A stretch of 33,460 nucleotides of DNA from Muribaculum sp. (GTDB taxonomy: Bacteria > Bacteroidota > Bacteroidia > Bacteroidales > Muribaculaceae), in NCBI GenBank assembly GCA_023664085.1, contig JAMPGE010000021.1, forward strand, positions 1 to 33,460, in the 5' to 3' direction. Shown piece by piece: positions 15,211 through 24,763 of the stretch. A program made the translations under genes and the position numbers. Within the stretch, counting starts at the first letter, position 1; every line of letters begins with the position of its first letter. The notes under the pieces are model-generated. The model saw only the letters and a program-made list of their open reading frames with translations. It did not search any database and was not told the DNA's origin.

Positions 15211-16401
15211 GTGAAAGGATTAAAAAAGAGAATCGACCGGGTGAAACCATCCTTTGAGAAGGGTGGAAAATTCTCGAAACTGCACTCAGTCTTCGATGGA
15301 TTCTATACATTTCTGTTCACCCCCAACGAGACATCGCATAGCGGCGTTCATATTCACGACGCCAATGATTCGAAACGCACCATGATCACAGTGGTGCTGG
15401 CGTTGCTGCCCTGCTGCCTGTTCGGCATGTGGAACGTGGGATATCAGCACGCTTTGGCCGTGGGAGATGCCGACCACAGTTTGTTTCATCTCTTCTTCTA
15501 CGGATTCTGGGCAGTATTGCCACAAATCATTACCGCTTACGTGGTAGGCTTAGGTATCGAATTCGTAGTGGCACAGATGAGAGGCCATGAAATTCAGGAA
15601 GGATTTCTGGTGAGCGGCATTCTGATACCTATGATTTGCCCGGTGACAACCCCCTGCTGGATGATAGCCGTAGCTACTGCCTTTGCCGTGATTTTTGCCA
15701 AAGAAGTGTTTGGTGGCACCGGCTACAATTTCCTGAATGTAGCTCTTGTGACCCGTGCATTCCTGTTTTTTGCCTATCCCTCTAAAATGAGTGGTGACAA
15801 CGTATTCGTATCCTTAGGTTCACAACAGGCTATCGACGGATACAGCGGTGCCACTCCTCTCGGACAGCTTGCTACCGCAACCGGTCCGAACGTAGAGATA
15901 CTGGGAGTGAACGGCGACCCGCTCAGCGTAGCTGATATGTTCTGGGGCTTGATCCCGGGATCATGGGGAGAGACTTCCACCTTCTGTATACTCATCGGAG
16001 CCGCCATACTCCTTTTCTCAGGAATGGCTTCCTGGAAGATTATGATTTCCGCTCTGATCGGCGGAATATCAATGGGCTTTATCGCCAACAATATGGCATC
16101 TCCGCTCTATCCCGTATCCTATATCCCGGCATTCCAGCAATTAATGTTGGGAGGATTCCTTTTCGCAATAGTGTTTATGGCCACAGACCCGGTAACTGCC
16201 TGCCGCACAAGCATCGGAAAATATATCTATGGATTCCTGATCGGAGCCTTGGCCATCATCATAAGATGCTATAACACAGGCTACCCTGAAGGCGCCATGT
16301 TGGCGGTACTCCTGATGAACTGCTTCGCACCGCTGATCGACTGGTGCGTGGTCAATTCCAACATCCGCAGGCGCATGAAGCGTGCAGTATCCAACCGTTA
16401 A
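15211..16401 (+). CDS. nqrB: Na+-NQR subunit B
   Basis: A 396-residue inner membrane subunit with many hydrophobic helices that binds riboflavin and FMN and forms the sodium path. The flavinylation motif SGATPLG puts the covalent FMN on Thr215 (Thr236 in Vibrio cholerae), attached by ApbE. The cytoplasmic start MKGLKKRIDRVKPSFEKGGK is the family form. The start codon is GTG at 15211; I see no better in-frame ATG nearby. It is followed 12 bases later by nqrC. The 142-base gap before it contains TTTG-N19-TATTTTCT, a weak promoter-like pair. Confidence 0.96.
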   Translation: MKGLKKRIDRVKPSFEKGGKFSKLHSVFDGFYTFLFTPNETSHSGVHIHDANDSKRTMITVVLALLPCCLFGMWNVGYQHALAVGDADHSLFHLFFYGFWAVLPQIITAYVVGLGIEFVVAQMRGHEIQEGFLVSGILIPMICPVTTPCWMIAVATAFAVIFAKEVFGGTGYNFLNVALVTRAFLFFAYPSKMSGDNVFVSLGSQQAIDGYSGATPLGQLATATGPNVEILGVNGDPLSVADMFWGLIPGSWGETSTFCILIGAAILLFSGMASWKIMISALIGGISMGFIANNMASPLYPVSYIPAFQQLMLGGFLFAIVFMATDPVTACRTSIGKYIYGFLIGALAIIIRCYNTGYPEGAMLAVLLMNCFAPLIDWCVVNSNIRRRMKRAVSNR

Positions 16402-16413
16402 TCTCTCAGCGAA

Positions 16414-17154
16414 ATGAACAAACAAAGCAATACATACACCATAATCTATTCGGCCATACTCGTGCTTGTGGTGGGAATCGTACTCTCCCTCGTGTATCAA
16501 GCATTGCGACCTGCACAAGTAGAGAACATAGCCAACGATACCAAACGTCAGATTCTCGCAGCTGCCCTTATCACTCCGTCCGAAGGCCAGACCATTGCAG
16601 ATCTATATGCTTCACACATCACAAAAGACTATATTGTTAATGCACAGGGTGCAAAAGTGGAAAGCGATGTGAATCCATTCGATGTAAATATGGCTGCTGA
16701 AGTAAAAAAGCCCGACAGCGAACGCCTGCTGCCGGTATTTGAATGCACCACCGACAAAGGATTAAAATACATTGTGCCCGTCTACGGTGCCGGCCTGTGG
16801 GGACCCATATGGGGCTACATCGCTTTTGATGATAACGGCGACACAATCTACGGTGCCTACTTCGCTCATCAAGGAGAGACTCCCGGTCTGGGCGCAGAGA
16901 TAGAGAAACCGGCGTTTTCGTCCCAATTTGAGGGTAAAAACGTATTCGGTACAGACGGAAATTTTCAATCGGTAGCAGTAGTCAAGACCGGTCACGAGCC
17001 TTCCGACCGCCCTTATGTCCACGCAATAAGCGGAGGCACAATCACCTCCCAAGGCGTACAGGCAATGCTGCAGAATTCCCTCAAACCATACAGTGCATTT
17101 CTACAAAATCTTAAGGCTTCTGAAGCCAACACTGAAAAAGACGAAAACCAATGA
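16414..17154 (+). CDS. nqrC: Na+-NQR subunit C
   Basis: A 246-residue subunit with one N-terminal membrane helix (about 9-29) and a periplasmic FMN-binding domain. The flavinylation motif is SGGTITS with Thr209 as the FMN site. The usual form is SGAT, so the third position is Gly here. GLWGPIWGYIAFD and HQGETPGLGAEIEKPAFSSQ are typical of NqrC. Its last four bases overlap the nqrD start (ATGA), so translation is coupled. Confidence 0.95.
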   Translation: MNKQSNTYTIIYSAILVLVVGIVLSLVYQALRPAQVENIANDTKRQILAAALITPSEGQTIADLYASHITKDYIVNAQGAKVESDVNPFDVNMAAEVKKPDSERLLPVFECTTDKGLKYIVPVYGAGLWGPIWGYIAFDDNGDTIYGAYFAHQGETPGLGAEIEKPAFSSQFEGKNVFGTDGNFQSVAVVKTGHEPSDRPYVHAISGGTITSQGVQAMLQNSLKPYSAFLQNLKASEANTEKDENQ

Positions 17155-17771
17155 AGATAGGTAAAGCTCTGTCGGCGCTTATCGCGCCCCTTTCACGGGA
17201 AAACCCCGTTATCGTTCAAGTGCTCGGCATTTGCTCAGCTCTTGCCGTGACAGCAAAACTACAACCCGCTGTGGTTATGACAATTTCTGTCACTGCCGTG
17301 CTTGCATTGGCCAACGTCATCATTTCTTTGATGAGAAAATCCATACCCACCTCCATTAGAATCATCGTGCAACTCGTGGTGGTGGCCGCTCTCGTTGTGA
17401 TAGTGGACCAAGTGCTGAAAGCATGGAATTATGAGATCTCCAAACAACTGTCGGTCTTCATCGGACTTATTATCACAAACTGTATAATAATGGGTCGACT
17501 TGAAGCATTCGCACTCAACAACCGTCCGTTTCCTGCTTTTCTCGACGGTGTAGGCAACGGTTTGGGCTATGGCATAATCCTGATCATCGTAGCTTTCTTC
17601 AGAGAGCTGCTAGGAAGTGGCACTCTATGGGGATATCAAGTGATTCCGCAGGCATGGTATGATGCAGGCTACCAAAACAACGGTATGATGATCCTTCCTC
17701 CTATGGCTCTCATCACAGTGGCATGCATCATCTGGGTGCACAGAATCAAAAACAAAGACCTTCAGGAATAA
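17151..17771 (+). CDS. nqrD: Na+-NQR subunit D
   Basis: A 206-residue inner membrane subunit with about six helices. Cys28 (LGICSALAVT) and Cys111 (IITNCIIMGRLEAF) correspond to the pair that, with two from NqrE, holds a 2Fe-2S cluster inside the membrane. RPFPAFLDGVGNGLGYG is a strongly conserved family stretch. Translation is coupled to nqrC by a 4-base overlap. A 187-base gap then separates it from nqrE. Confidence 0.96.
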   Translation: MKIGKALSALIAPLSRENPVIVQVLGICSALAVTAKLQPAVVMTISVTAVLALANVIISLMRKSIPTSIRIIVQLVVVAALVVIVDQVLKAWNYEISKQLSVFIGLIITNCIIMGRLEAFALNNRPFPAFLDGVGNGLGYGIILIIVAFFRELLGSGTLWGYQVIPQAWYDAGYQNNGMMILPPMALITVACIIWVHRIKNKDLQE

Positions 17772-17958
17772 GGAATTGTAGATTTCAATGCTTATTTTTA
17801 TAAATTTCGCTTAATTTGTGTAGGTTACGTGCTTTATATGATTTTGCAAAGCGTTTAATTTAAATTTGACACCTACTTACTCTATTAAGCAAAAGAGGAG
17901 TTCTTAAGCACTCTTCATAAAGTATTGAGAATCCGGAAGGAAATAACAAAAGTATCAA

Positions 17959-18573
17959 ATGGAAAATTTCAATCTATTCATACGGTCGATATTTATCGAC
18001 AACATGATTTTTGCTTACTTTCTGGGTATGTGTTCTTACCTGGCTGTATCCAAAAACGTAAAGACAGCATTCGGGCTTGGCATAGCCGTGACTTTCGTTC
18101 TGCTGATCGCATTGCCAGTGACCTGGACCATCAACCGATATATTTTGGAACCCGGTGCTCTCAGTTGGCTCGGTGAGCAATATGCTTCGGCTGATTTGAG
18201 TTTCCTGGGGCTGATAATGTTTATCGCGGTAATCGCGGCATTAGTGCAACTTCTGGAGATGATCATCGAGAAATACGCGCCGGCTTTGTATAACTCGCTG
18301 GGAATCTTCCTGCCATTGATAGCAGTAAACTGTGCCATACTCGGAGCCGTGCTTTTCATGCAGCAACGTGACTTCGGCAATGCATGGACCGCCACGGTGT
18401 ATGGAGTGGGATCCGGTATCGGTTGGCTTCTGGCCATCGTATGTCTGGCAGCTATTCGCGAACGTCTCAGCTACAGCAACGTGCCAAAACCGCTTCGCGG
18501 CATCGGCATCACCTTCATAATCACCGGCCTCATGGGCATAGCTTTCATGAGTTTCCTTGGTATCAAACTTTAA
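17959..18573 (+). CDS. nqrE: Na+-NQR subunit E
   Basis: A 204-residue inner membrane subunit homologous to NqrD. Cys25 ([12 protein letters not shown]) and Cys125 ([13 protein letters not shown]) supply the other two ligands of the intramembrane iron-sulfur cluster. [17 protein letters not shown] is the conserved N-terminal helix. It lies 187 bases after nqrD and 15 bases before nqrF. The upstream gap contains nested short inverted repeats and a promoter-like stretch, so nqrEF may have an additional promoter. Confidence 0.96.
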   Translation: MENFNLFIRSIFIDNMIFAYFLGMCSYLAVSKNVKTAFGLGIAVTFVLLIALPVTWTINRYILEPGALSWLGEQYASADLSFLGLIMFIAVIAALVQLLEMIIEKYAPALYNSLGIFLPLIAVNCAILGAVLFMQQRDFGNAWTATVYGVGSGIGWLLAIVCLAAIRERLSYSNVPKPLRGIGITFIITGLMGIAFMSFLGIKL

Positions 18574-18588
18574 AACAATCACCATATC

Positions 18589-19875
18589 ATGCTTTTAGAT
18601 ATAATTTGGAGTAATATTTGGGCAGCGGCCTTGATATTTCTTATAATCACTTTGCTTTTGGTAGTGCTTTTGCTTTTTGCCAAAAGCAAACTCGTGGCAT
18701 CCGGTGAAGTAGCCATATCGATCAACGATGACAAAAAGGTAATACACGCCCAGAGCGGCAAGACCCTCCTCGCCACTTTGGGAGAAAACGGCGTTCATCT
18801 TTCCTCTGCATGCGGTGGCAAAGGAAGTTGCGGCCAATGCAAAGTGCAGGTGGAAGCCGGAGGTGGAGACATGCTGCCTACCGAAGCCGTACACTTCACC
18901 CGCAGACAGATTAAGGACCACTGGCGCCTTGGATGCCAGGTAAAAGTGAAGAGCGATATGAGCATACGGGTATCGGAATCCGCGCTCGACGTCAAGGAAT
19001 GGGAATGCGAAGTTATATCCAATAAAAACGTTGCTACGTTTATAAAGGAATTCATAGTGAAGCTCCCAGAAGGCGAACATATGAACTTTATACCGGGCTC
19101 CTATGCACAAATCAGGATTCCAAAATATAAGATGGACTATGATAAGGATATCGACAAAAACCTTATCGGCTCCGAATATCTGCCGGCATGGGAAAAATTC
19201 GGTCTGTTCACCCTCAAGGCATCCAACGATGAAGAAACCGTGAGAGCCTATTCTATGGCAAACTACCCTGAGGAAGGAGACAGAATGATGCTCACGGTAC
19301 GTATCGCCACTCCCCCCTTCAAGCCTAAACCCCAGGTGGGATTTCAGGATGTGCCCTGCGGCATAGCATCCTCCTATATTTTCTCACTCAAACCCGGCGA
19401 CAAAGTGTTGATGAGTGGCCCTTACGGTGACTTCCACCCGATAGTGGATTCCAAGGCGGAAATGATTTGGGTAGGAGGCGGTGCCGGCATGGCTCCTCTG
19501 CGCGCTCAGATCATGTGGATGACTAAGACTCTGCATACCACCGACAGAAAAATGAGTTACTTCTACGGTGCTCGAGCTCTCAACGAAGTGTTCTATCTGC
19601 AGGACTTCCTTGATCTGGAGAAAGAATTCCCCAATTTCAAATTCTACCTCGCTTTGGACCGTCCGGATCCTGCCGCCGATGCCGCCGGTGTGGAATATAC
19701 CCCCGGATTCGTACACGACGTGATGTATAAAAAATATCTCGGTACACACGAAAACCCCGAGGATATAGAATACTACATGTGCGGTCCCGGTCCGATGAGT
19801 AATGCAGTCAACAATATGCTCTACAATCTCGGAGTGGAACCATCTTCCATCCATTACGACAATTTCGGAGGATAA
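18589..19875 (+). CDS. nqrF: Na+-NQR subunit F, NADH dehydrogenase subunit
   Basis: A 428-residue electron-entry subunit. It has one N-terminal membrane helix (about 5-27), then a ferredoxin domain with Cys75, Cys81, Cys84 (CGGKGSCGQC) and Cys116 (RLGCQVKV) binding a 2Fe-2S cluster. A ferredoxin-NADP+ reductase-like module follows: FAD-binding RAYS (219-222) and the NADH-binding WVGGGAGMAPLRAQ and YYMCGPGPM regions. It takes electrons from NADH and passes them to the other subunits. It is the last nqr gene. A separate glyA promoter follows within 110 bases. Confidence 0.97.
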   Translation: MLLDIIWSNIWAAALIFLIITLLLVVLLLFAKSKLVASGEVAISINDDKKVIHAQSGKTLLATLGENGVHLSSACGGKGSCGQCKVQVEAGGGDMLPTEAVHFTRRQIKDHWRLGCQVKVKSDMSIRVSESALDVKEWECEVISNKNVATFIKEFIVKLPEGEHMNFIPGSYAQIRIPKYKMDYDKDIDKNLIGSEYLPAWEKFGLFTLKASNDEETVRAYSMANYPEEGDRMMLTVRIATPPFKPKPQVGFQDVPCGIASSYIFSLKPGDKVLMSGPYGDFHPIVDSKAEMIWVGGGAGMAPLRAQIMWMTKTLHTTDRKMSYFYGARALNEVFYLQDFLDLEKEFPNFKFYLALDRPDPAADAAGVEYTPGFVHDVMYKKYLGTHENPEDIEYYMCGPGPMSNAVNNMLYNLGVEPSSIHYDNFGG

Positions 19876-19980
19876 TGTATCTAAGACAAAAGATCCAAGA
19901 GCTTACAATTGAGAGATTATAAAAGAGAGCTTTGAAAGAAGAAATCTGAATTTGAAAACATTTCTTCAAAAGACCGAAAG

Positions 19981-20012
19981 TTTGCTTATTGCACAAACTT
20001 TGACTAAATTTG
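19981..20012 (+). promoter_or_regulatory. Bacteroidetes-type promoter for glyA
   Basis: TTTG (19981-19984), 20 bases, then TAAATTTG (20005-20012). The start should be near 20019, giving a short leader of about 44 bases before glyA. Confidence 0.65.
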
Positions 20013-20062
20013 CATCAAAATCTTAAATCTGATCCGGCATAGTCCGGGAAAAAACCGACAAA

Positions 20063-21343
20063 ATGAAAAGAGACAACGAGATTTTCGAAATCATTGACCG
20101 CGAGCACCTTCGTCAGCGCCGCGGTATCGAACTGATAGCCAGCGAGAACTTCGTAAGCGATGAAGTGATGCGCGCCATGGGTTCATGCCTTACCAACAAG
20201 TATGCCGAGGGCTATCCCGCCAAGCGCTACTACGGCGGCTGTCAGGAAGTAGACAAATCGGAAAACATCGCCATCGAACGTGCCAAGAAGCTTTTTGGAG
20301 CAGAATGGGCCAACGTACAGCCCCACTCCGGCGCTCAGGCTAATATGGCAGTATTTATGGCATGTCTGCAGCCCGGCGATAAATTCATGGGAATGGACCT
20401 CAGCCACGGCGGACACCTCAGCCACGGCAGCCCGGTGAACTTCTCCGGACTCATGTTCCAGCCCATCAGCTACACAGTAGACGCCGAGACCGGTCGTGTG
20501 AACTATGAAGAGATGGAAGAAAAAGCACGAGCCGAACGTCCGAAACTCATCATTGCAGGCGCATCTGCCTATAGCCGTGAATGGGATTATGCACGCATCC
20601 GCAAACTCGCTGATGAAATCGGAGCGATCTTCATGGTCGATATGGCACATCCTGCCGGTCTGATCGCCGCCGGTCTGCTCGAAAACCCCGTGAAACATGC
20701 ACATATTGTCACTACTACCACCCACAAGACTCTTCGTGGTCCCCGCGGCGGTCTGATCCTCATGGGTAAGGATTTTGACAATCCATGGGGCAAAAAGACT
20801 CCCAAAGGAGAAATCAAGAAAATGTCTGCTTTGCTCGACTCCGCCGTATTCCCCGGAGTACAGGGCGGTCCGCTTGAGCACGTAATCGCTGCCAAAGCTG
20901 TGGCTTTCGGTGAAGCTCTTCAGCCCGAATGGAAAGAATACGCCCTTCAGGTGAAACGCAACGCCGACGCTCTCGCCAAGGCTCTCGTGGCACGCGGCTA
21001 CAAAATCATCTCCGACGGTACCGACAACCACTGCATGCTCGTGGATCTTCGCACTAAATTCCCCGACATGAGTGGTAAAAAAGCCGAACGTGTTCTTGTT
21101 GAAGCCGACATCACTGCCAACAAAAACATGGTGCCCTACGATAGCCGCAGCCCCTTCCTTACCTCCGGTCTGCGCTTCGGCACAGCCGCCATCACTACCC
21201 GCGGTGCCAAAGAAGAACTAATGGAGACAATTGCCGGCCTTATTGACCGCGTACTCTCCAACGCCGACGATCCCGAAGCTATCAAGCAGGTACGTCAGGA
21301 AGTTAACGAAATGATGAACGAATATCCCATGTTCGCCTGGTAA
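20063..21343 (+). CDS. glyA: Serine hydroxymethyltransferase
   Basis: A 426-residue PLP enzyme that converts serine and tetrahydrofolate into glycine and methylene-tetrahydrofolate, the main source of one-carbon units. The family signature [14 protein letters not shown] places the PLP lysine at residue 222. [14 protein letters not shown] (19-32), [10 protein letters not shown] and [11 protein letters not shown] are also clear. Length is standard. The gene has its own promoter and a strong terminator, so it is monocistronic. Confidence 0.98.
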   Translation: MKRDNEIFEIIDREHLRQRRGIELIASENFVSDEVMRAMGSCLTNKYAEGYPAKRYYGGCQEVDKSENIAIERAKKLFGAEWANVQPHSGAQANMAVFMACLQPGDKFMGMDLSHGGHLSHGSPVNFSGLMFQPISYTVDAETGRVNYEEMEEKARAERPKLIIAGASAYSREWDYARIRKLADEIGAIFMVDMAHPAGLIAAGLLENPVKHAHIVTTTTHKTLRGPRGGLILMGKDFDNPWGKKTPKGEIKKMSALLDSAVFPGVQGGPLEHVIAAKAVAFGEALQPEWKEYALQVKRNADALAKALVARGYKIISDGTDNHCMLVDLRTKFPDMSGKKAERVLVEADITANKNMVPYDSRSPFLTSGLRFGTAAITTRGAKEELMETIAGLIDRVLSNADDPEAIKQVRQEVNEMMNEYPMFAW

Positions 21344-21408
21344 TGAATCATTCTGTAAGAAAGGGATTTTCAAACTCCGCTTCTTCCAGAATAACAAAAC
21401 GTTTATAT

Positions 21409-21450
21409 ATACGGTTCCTCTCTGATTTCTGTAGAGGAACCGTATTGTTT
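21409..21450 (+). terminator. Rho-independent terminator after glyA
   Basis: ATACGGTTCCTCT (21409-21421) pairs perfectly with AGAGGAACCGTAT (21433-21445) around an 11-base loop. TGTTTTTA follows. It lies about 65 bases after the glyA stop. Confidence 0.85.
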
Positions 21451-21518
21451 TTAGGGATCTGCCAATCGAAATGATTTAAACATATGAATCACTCTCTTCA
21501 ATCTCAATACAGCAAATT

Positions 21519-22172
21519 ATGAAAGATACCGAAAACATTTGGCCCTCCAAATTATTCATTACCGGAATTGGCACGGATGTAGGAAAATCTTACGCCACAG
21601 GTTGGCTTGCCCGGTGCATAGCCCAATCCGGCGCATCTGTAATAACCCAGAAATTCATTCAGACCGGCAATCTCGAAATGAGTGAAGATATAGAAGTGCA
21701 CCGGCGTATTATGGGCATTCCCCTCCAGACCGTAGACCTTACCCACATCACGGCTCCGGTAATCTTTACATACCCCGCCTCTCCTGAACTGGCAGCCCGC
21801 ATCGACGGCCGCAGTATAGATCTTGATGCAATCGCAAAAGCCACTGAAATCCTTTCATCTCAATATAGCCACGTGCTTATTGAAGGTGCCGGAGGGATAA
21901 TGGTGCCCGTCACCCGACAATATCTTACCATCGACTATATCCGTGAGCATAATCTTGCGGTAGTCCTCGTGACCAACGGACGGCTTGGATCCATTTCCGA
22001 CACATTGCTCAACCTTAAGGTAATTGAAGACTATGGGCTGAAACTGTTTGCTGTAATATGGAATCCATATTTCGACAAAGACAAAAAAATAGCAGCTGAC
22101 ACTCATCAATTTCTTGCCGACTACCTAAAAGAGCATAATCCTCAGACCTTGCTTTTGGATATGCCGTCTTAG
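21519..22172 (+). CDS. bioD: Dethiobiotin synthetase
   Basis: A 217-residue ATP-dependent enzyme that closes the ureido ring from 7,8-diaminopelargonate and CO2, the step before BioB. The P-loop GIGTDVGKS (16-24) is the BioD form. IEGAGGIMVPV and VVLVTNGRLGSISDTLL match the substrate and nucleotide regions. The strand after the P-loop reads KFIQTG where most BioD have KPVQTG or KPVASG, a mild departure. It stands alone, about 6.7 kb from bioA-bioF-bioGC. I see no consensus promoter in the 70 bases after the glyA terminator. Confidence 0.9.
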   Translation: MKDTENIWPSKLFITGIGTDVGKSYATGWLARCIAQSGASVITQKFIQTGNLEMSEDIEVHRRIMGIPLQTVDLTHITAPVIFTYPASPELAARIDGRSIDLDAIAKATEILSSQYSHVLIEGAGGIMVPVTRQYLTIDYIREHNLAVVLVTNGRLGSISDTLLNLKVIEDYGLKLFAVIWNPYFDKDKKIAADTHQFLADYLKEHNPQTLLLDMPS

Positions 22173-22340
22173 CCTCCTTGCTACAAAAAATCAGTACATG
22201 GCGATAAGGCACCGGGATGCATACTGCAAATGAGTCTGAGAGCATCGCACTTCGTATTTCATCTTGCAGAATGATTTACGGTATTATACGGAGAAACTGA
22301 AATTTTGGATACAAATCAAGCGGAATACAAAAATTATTAT

Positions 22341-22348
22341 TACTTTTG
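22341..22348 (+). promoter_or_regulatory. -7 promoter box for the exonuclease operon
   Basis: TACTTTTG (22341-22348) matches TAnnTTTG. No TTG is found 19-21 bases upstream, so only half the promoter is visible. A start near 22355 would leave out the upstream TTG codon at 22346 and so supports the ATG at 22385 as the true start. Confidence 0.45.
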
Positions 22349-22384
22349 CACAAGAGCCAGCCAAAAGTCCGGCTTAGAACACCT

Positions 22385-23041
22385 ATGACAGAAACGGCCT
22401 TTGAATACCACGTTACAATCTCTAAAGAAGAACTTTCAAAACTTCCCGCGGAGCGTTATGAAGGCCACATCCACCTTATTGACACTCCCGATAAGGTAGG
22501 TGCGGCCATCGAACGGCTTCGACACGAAGGCGTCATTGGGTTCGATACCGAGACCCGTCCCTGCTTCAAAAAAGGGCAACATCATAAAGTGGCTCTCCTT
22601 CAACTTTCGAGCCACACCGATTGCTGGCTTTTCCGGCTCAATAAAACCGGACTCACCGACGACATTCTCGACTTCCTTGAAGATCCCGAAATCACCAAGA
22701 TCGGACTATCCATCCACGATGATTTTCACAATCTCAGAAACCTGCGGCCCATTGAGCCCAAAGGATTTATCGATCTTCAGCCATTCGTGAAAGATTATTT
22801 GATATCCGACAATTCCTTAGCTCGGATCTACAGTATACTCTTTGGCAAAAGAATATCCAAAAGCCAGCAGCTTTCCAATTGGGAAGCCACAAATCTTACT
22901 TCCGGACAGCAGCACTATGCTGCCCTCGATGCCCGCGCCTGCATCAGCATCTACGACTATATATCGTCCGGAAAATTCATACCTCAAGACTCTCCTTACT
23001 ATAAACCGATACCCAAACAAGATCCTGTTAAAGAGTCTTGA
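22385..23041 (+). CDS. DEDDy 3'-5' exonuclease (RNase D-like catalytic domain)
   Basis: A 218-residue single-domain nuclease. Exo I is GFDTETRP with Asp54 and Glu56, Exo II is IHDDFHNL with Asp112 or Asp113, and Exo III is YAALD with Tyr178 and Asp182. These are the metal and water ligands of the DEDDy class. It lacks the HRDC domain of RNase D, so it is the catalytic module alone, and the substrate (DNA or RNA) is unknown. An in-frame TTG at 22346 would add 13 residues, but it overlaps the -7 promoter box, so the ATG is preferred. It heads a close group with a small membrane gene, a Fe-S assembly gene and an LpxH-like gene. Confidence 0.88.
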   Translation: MTETAFEYHVTISKEELSKLPAERYEGHIHLIDTPDKVGAAIERLRHEGVIGFDTETRPCFKKGQHHKVALLQLSSHTDCWLFRLNKTGLTDDILDFLEDPEITKIGLSIHDDFHNLRNLRPIEPKGFIDLQPFVKDYLISDNSLARIYSILFGKRISKSQQLSNWEATNLTSGQQHYAALDARACISIYDYISSGKFIPQDSPYYKPIPKQDPVKES

Positions 23042-23125
23042 CGCCCTATATGTGCGGACGCATCCAATGCATATGATTCGTTTGCTAATGAAATACATTA
23101 TCACCACAAAGTCTTCATCTTTTTT

Positions 23126-23398
23126 ATGAAAAGCAAGCAAGCCATAAACAGTAACCGTAGACTGCGTAGATCCTTCTGGATACCACTGCTACTACTCATC
23201 TACTTCTCTGTGCTATGCATTTATTGTGGTGGGGATTGGATTAAGTCCGGTCATACATGGCGGCTTGTGATATCCTGCGTATTCGAACTGATTATAGTGG
23301 TGGCGCTATATTTTTCCCTGCGAAGACGCGAACATCTTGAGGAGAAAAGACGTAGTCTTAATGAGAACCTCTCCAACCACATTGAAAAGGAATCGTAG
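23126..23398 (+). CDS. Small membrane protein (90 aa), function unknown
   Basis: A 90-residue frame with a basic start (MKSKQAINSNRRLRRSFW), two hydrophobic segments (about 17-35 and 45-65) joined by a short loop with CGGDW, and a charged C-terminal helix (RRREHLEEKRRSLNENLS). I do not recognise the family. It lies 84 bases after the exonuclease and 43 bases before the MIP18-like gene on the same strand, which supports an operon. A longer upstream extension of the next frame (from 23337) overlaps it and is rejected. Confidence 0.65.
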   Translation: MKSKQAINSNRRLRRSFWIPLLLLIYFSVLCIYCGGDWIKSGHTWRLVISCVFELIIVVALYFSLRRREHLEEKRRSLNENLSNHIEKES

Positions 23399-23441
23399 CA
23401 ATGACTCGATAAGAAAGAAGGAAACCAAACAGCAAGCAATC

Positions 23442-23810
23442 ATGTGTACTGAAAATAACAAACCGGCCAACCCTGATACGGCAGCCCAAGAAGCCAACGA
23501 AGAATACCGCGTCACTCAGAAAGCGATAGAAATGCTTCGCACTGTATTTGATCCGGAGATCCCCGTGAACGTTTACGACCTCGGCCTCATCTACAAAATT
23601 GACTACAATGCTGAAGACAAGGTGCTTCACGTCGACATGACCCTCACTGCTCCCAACTGTCCGGCCGCCGACTTTATTGTGGAAGACGTCCGACAAAAAT
23701 TGATGAGCATCGACGGTCTCGAAAAAGTGGATCTGCGTATGGTATTTGATCCGGTCTGGAATCAAGACATGATGAGTGAAGAAGCCAAACTTGAACTTGG
23801 CTTTTTATAA
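23442..23810 (+). CDS. MIP18/SufT-family Fe-S cluster assembly protein
   Basis: A 122-residue protein of the MIP18 (DUF59) family. The signature DPEIPVNVYDLGLIY (37-51) and LTAPNCPAADF with Cys73 are clear. Members help mature iron-sulfur proteins in the cytoplasm. A copy of this size often belongs to or follows the SUF system, but no other suf gene is here. The ATG at 23442 is chosen: the same frame extends back to 23337, but that part overlaps the previous gene and has no domain. It is followed 26 bases later by the LpxH-like gene. Confidence 0.88.
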   Translation: MCTENNKPANPDTAAQEANEEYRVTQKAIEMLRTVFDPEIPVNVYDLGLIYKIDYNAEDKVLHVDMTLTAPNCPAADFIVEDVRQKLMSIDGLEKVDLRMVFDPVWNQDMMSEEAKLELGFL

Positions 23811-23836
23811 ACCACATTCAGAGCCCGTTAATTCAA

Positions 23837-24595
23837 ATGGAGAAAGACCGAAAAGTCTACTTCCTGAGCGATCTGCATCTCGGAGCCCCATATTTCGACA
23901 ACGAGCGCAAAGCAGAACTGAAAGTGGTGCGCTTCCTTGATTCCATTAAAGAGGAAGTGAGCGAACTTTATTTGTTGGGCGACATACTCGATTACTGGTT
24001 TGAATACCGCTACGTAGTACCGAAAGGTTTTGTACGTTTCTTTGGGAAATTGGCCGAACTTTCCGACCGTGGAGTGAAAATAACCTGGATAATCGGCAAC
24101 CACGATATTTGGCTTTTCGATTATCTTCCCTCAGAACTCGGGATTGAAGTAGCCGACGGCCCGATCTTACGCTCCATTGAAGGAAAACTCTTCTTTTTGG
24201 CACACGGGGATGGTCTTGGCAAAACCAAATTAACGTTTAGGATAATCCGAACAATCTTCCGCAACAAACTGTGCCAACGGCTATACGCGGGCATTCATCC
24301 GCGATGGACAGTGCCTTTTGCAAAAAACTGGAGCCGTGCAAGCCGATCGGGAGGCATGAAATCCCTGTCAAGCAGAGTACCACAAATGGTATCGAACCTA
24401 AAGGATTTTACACAGGAAATATCCCGTAATAATCCCCTGATCGACTATTTTGTATACGGACATCTTCACGTAGTAGACGATATCACCTTGCCAAATGATA
24501 AAAAAATGGTGATTCTCGGCGACTGGATATCCAACTACTCGTACGCCACATACTCAGAACAGACCGGACTAAGACTTCACAAATATACCGAATAG
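23837..24595 (+). CDS. LpxH-like UDP-2,3-diacylglucosamine diphosphatase
   Basis: A 252-residue calcineurin-like metallophosphoesterase. The metal-binding motifs are in order: SDLHLG (11-16), LLGDILD (46-52), GNHD (87-90), AHGDG (122-126) and GHLH (208-211). The WFEYRYVVP stretch after GDILDY is typical of the LpxH family, which cuts UDP-diacylglucosamine to lipid X in lipid A synthesis at the inner membrane. Related UDP-sugar hydrolases (LpxH2-like) have the same motifs, so the exact substrate is not certain. It is the last gene of this group. No clear terminator follows directly. Confidence 0.82.
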   Translation: MEKDRKVYFLSDLHLGAPYFDNERKAELKVVRFLDSIKEEVSELYLLGDILDYWFEYRYVVPKGFVRFFGKLAELSDRGVKITWIIGNHDIWLFDYLPSELGIEVADGPILRSIEGKLFFLAHGDGLGKTKLTFRIIRTIFRNKLCQRLYAGIHPRWTVPFAKNWSRASRSGGMKSLSSRVPQMVSNLKDFTQEISRNNPLIDYFVYGHLHVVDDITLPNDKKMVILGDWISNYSYATYSEQTGLRLHKYTE

Positions 24596-24725
24596 GTAGA
24601 GCAGATGAAGTGTTCAGTTATTGCAGATTCTCACATTGGACTCCATTAATATGGGGTAAAAATTATGAAAAAAGCGCCCGTTTATATGTTATACAACATA
24701 TTTATGACTTTTTGTCAAGAAAACG

Positions 24726-24757
24726 TTTGTGCAGTCCAATTAAAAAGAGTACTTTTG
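24726..24757 (+). promoter_or_regulatory. Promoter of the candidate small RNA
   Basis: TTTG (24726-24729), 20 bases, then TACTTTTG (24750-24757). Spacing and -7 box are the same as in the rpsP promoter of this window. The start is expected near 24764. Confidence 0.6.
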
Positions 24758-24763
24758 CAAAGA

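Noticed and set aside
20183..21031. 282-codon minus-strand frame opposite glyA
   Set aside because: It is a shadow of the strongly biased glyA codons; the plus strand encodes a certain enzyme.
22346..22384. 13-codon upstream extension of the exonuclease from a TTG start
   Set aside because: It overlaps the TACTTTTG promoter box, so it would lie before the transcription start; the ATG at 22385 is preferred.
23337..23441. 35-codon upstream extension of the MIP18-like gene
   Set aside because: It overlaps the preceding gene and is a basic stretch with no domain; the family start fits the ATG at 23442.
24635..24740. 8-bp inverted repeat (ATTGGACT / AGTCCAAT) flanking about 90 bases, considered as an invertible promoter
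   Set aside because: The arms are too short for a known invertase site, no recombinase gene is near, and 8 bp is likely by chance in this AT-rich gap.
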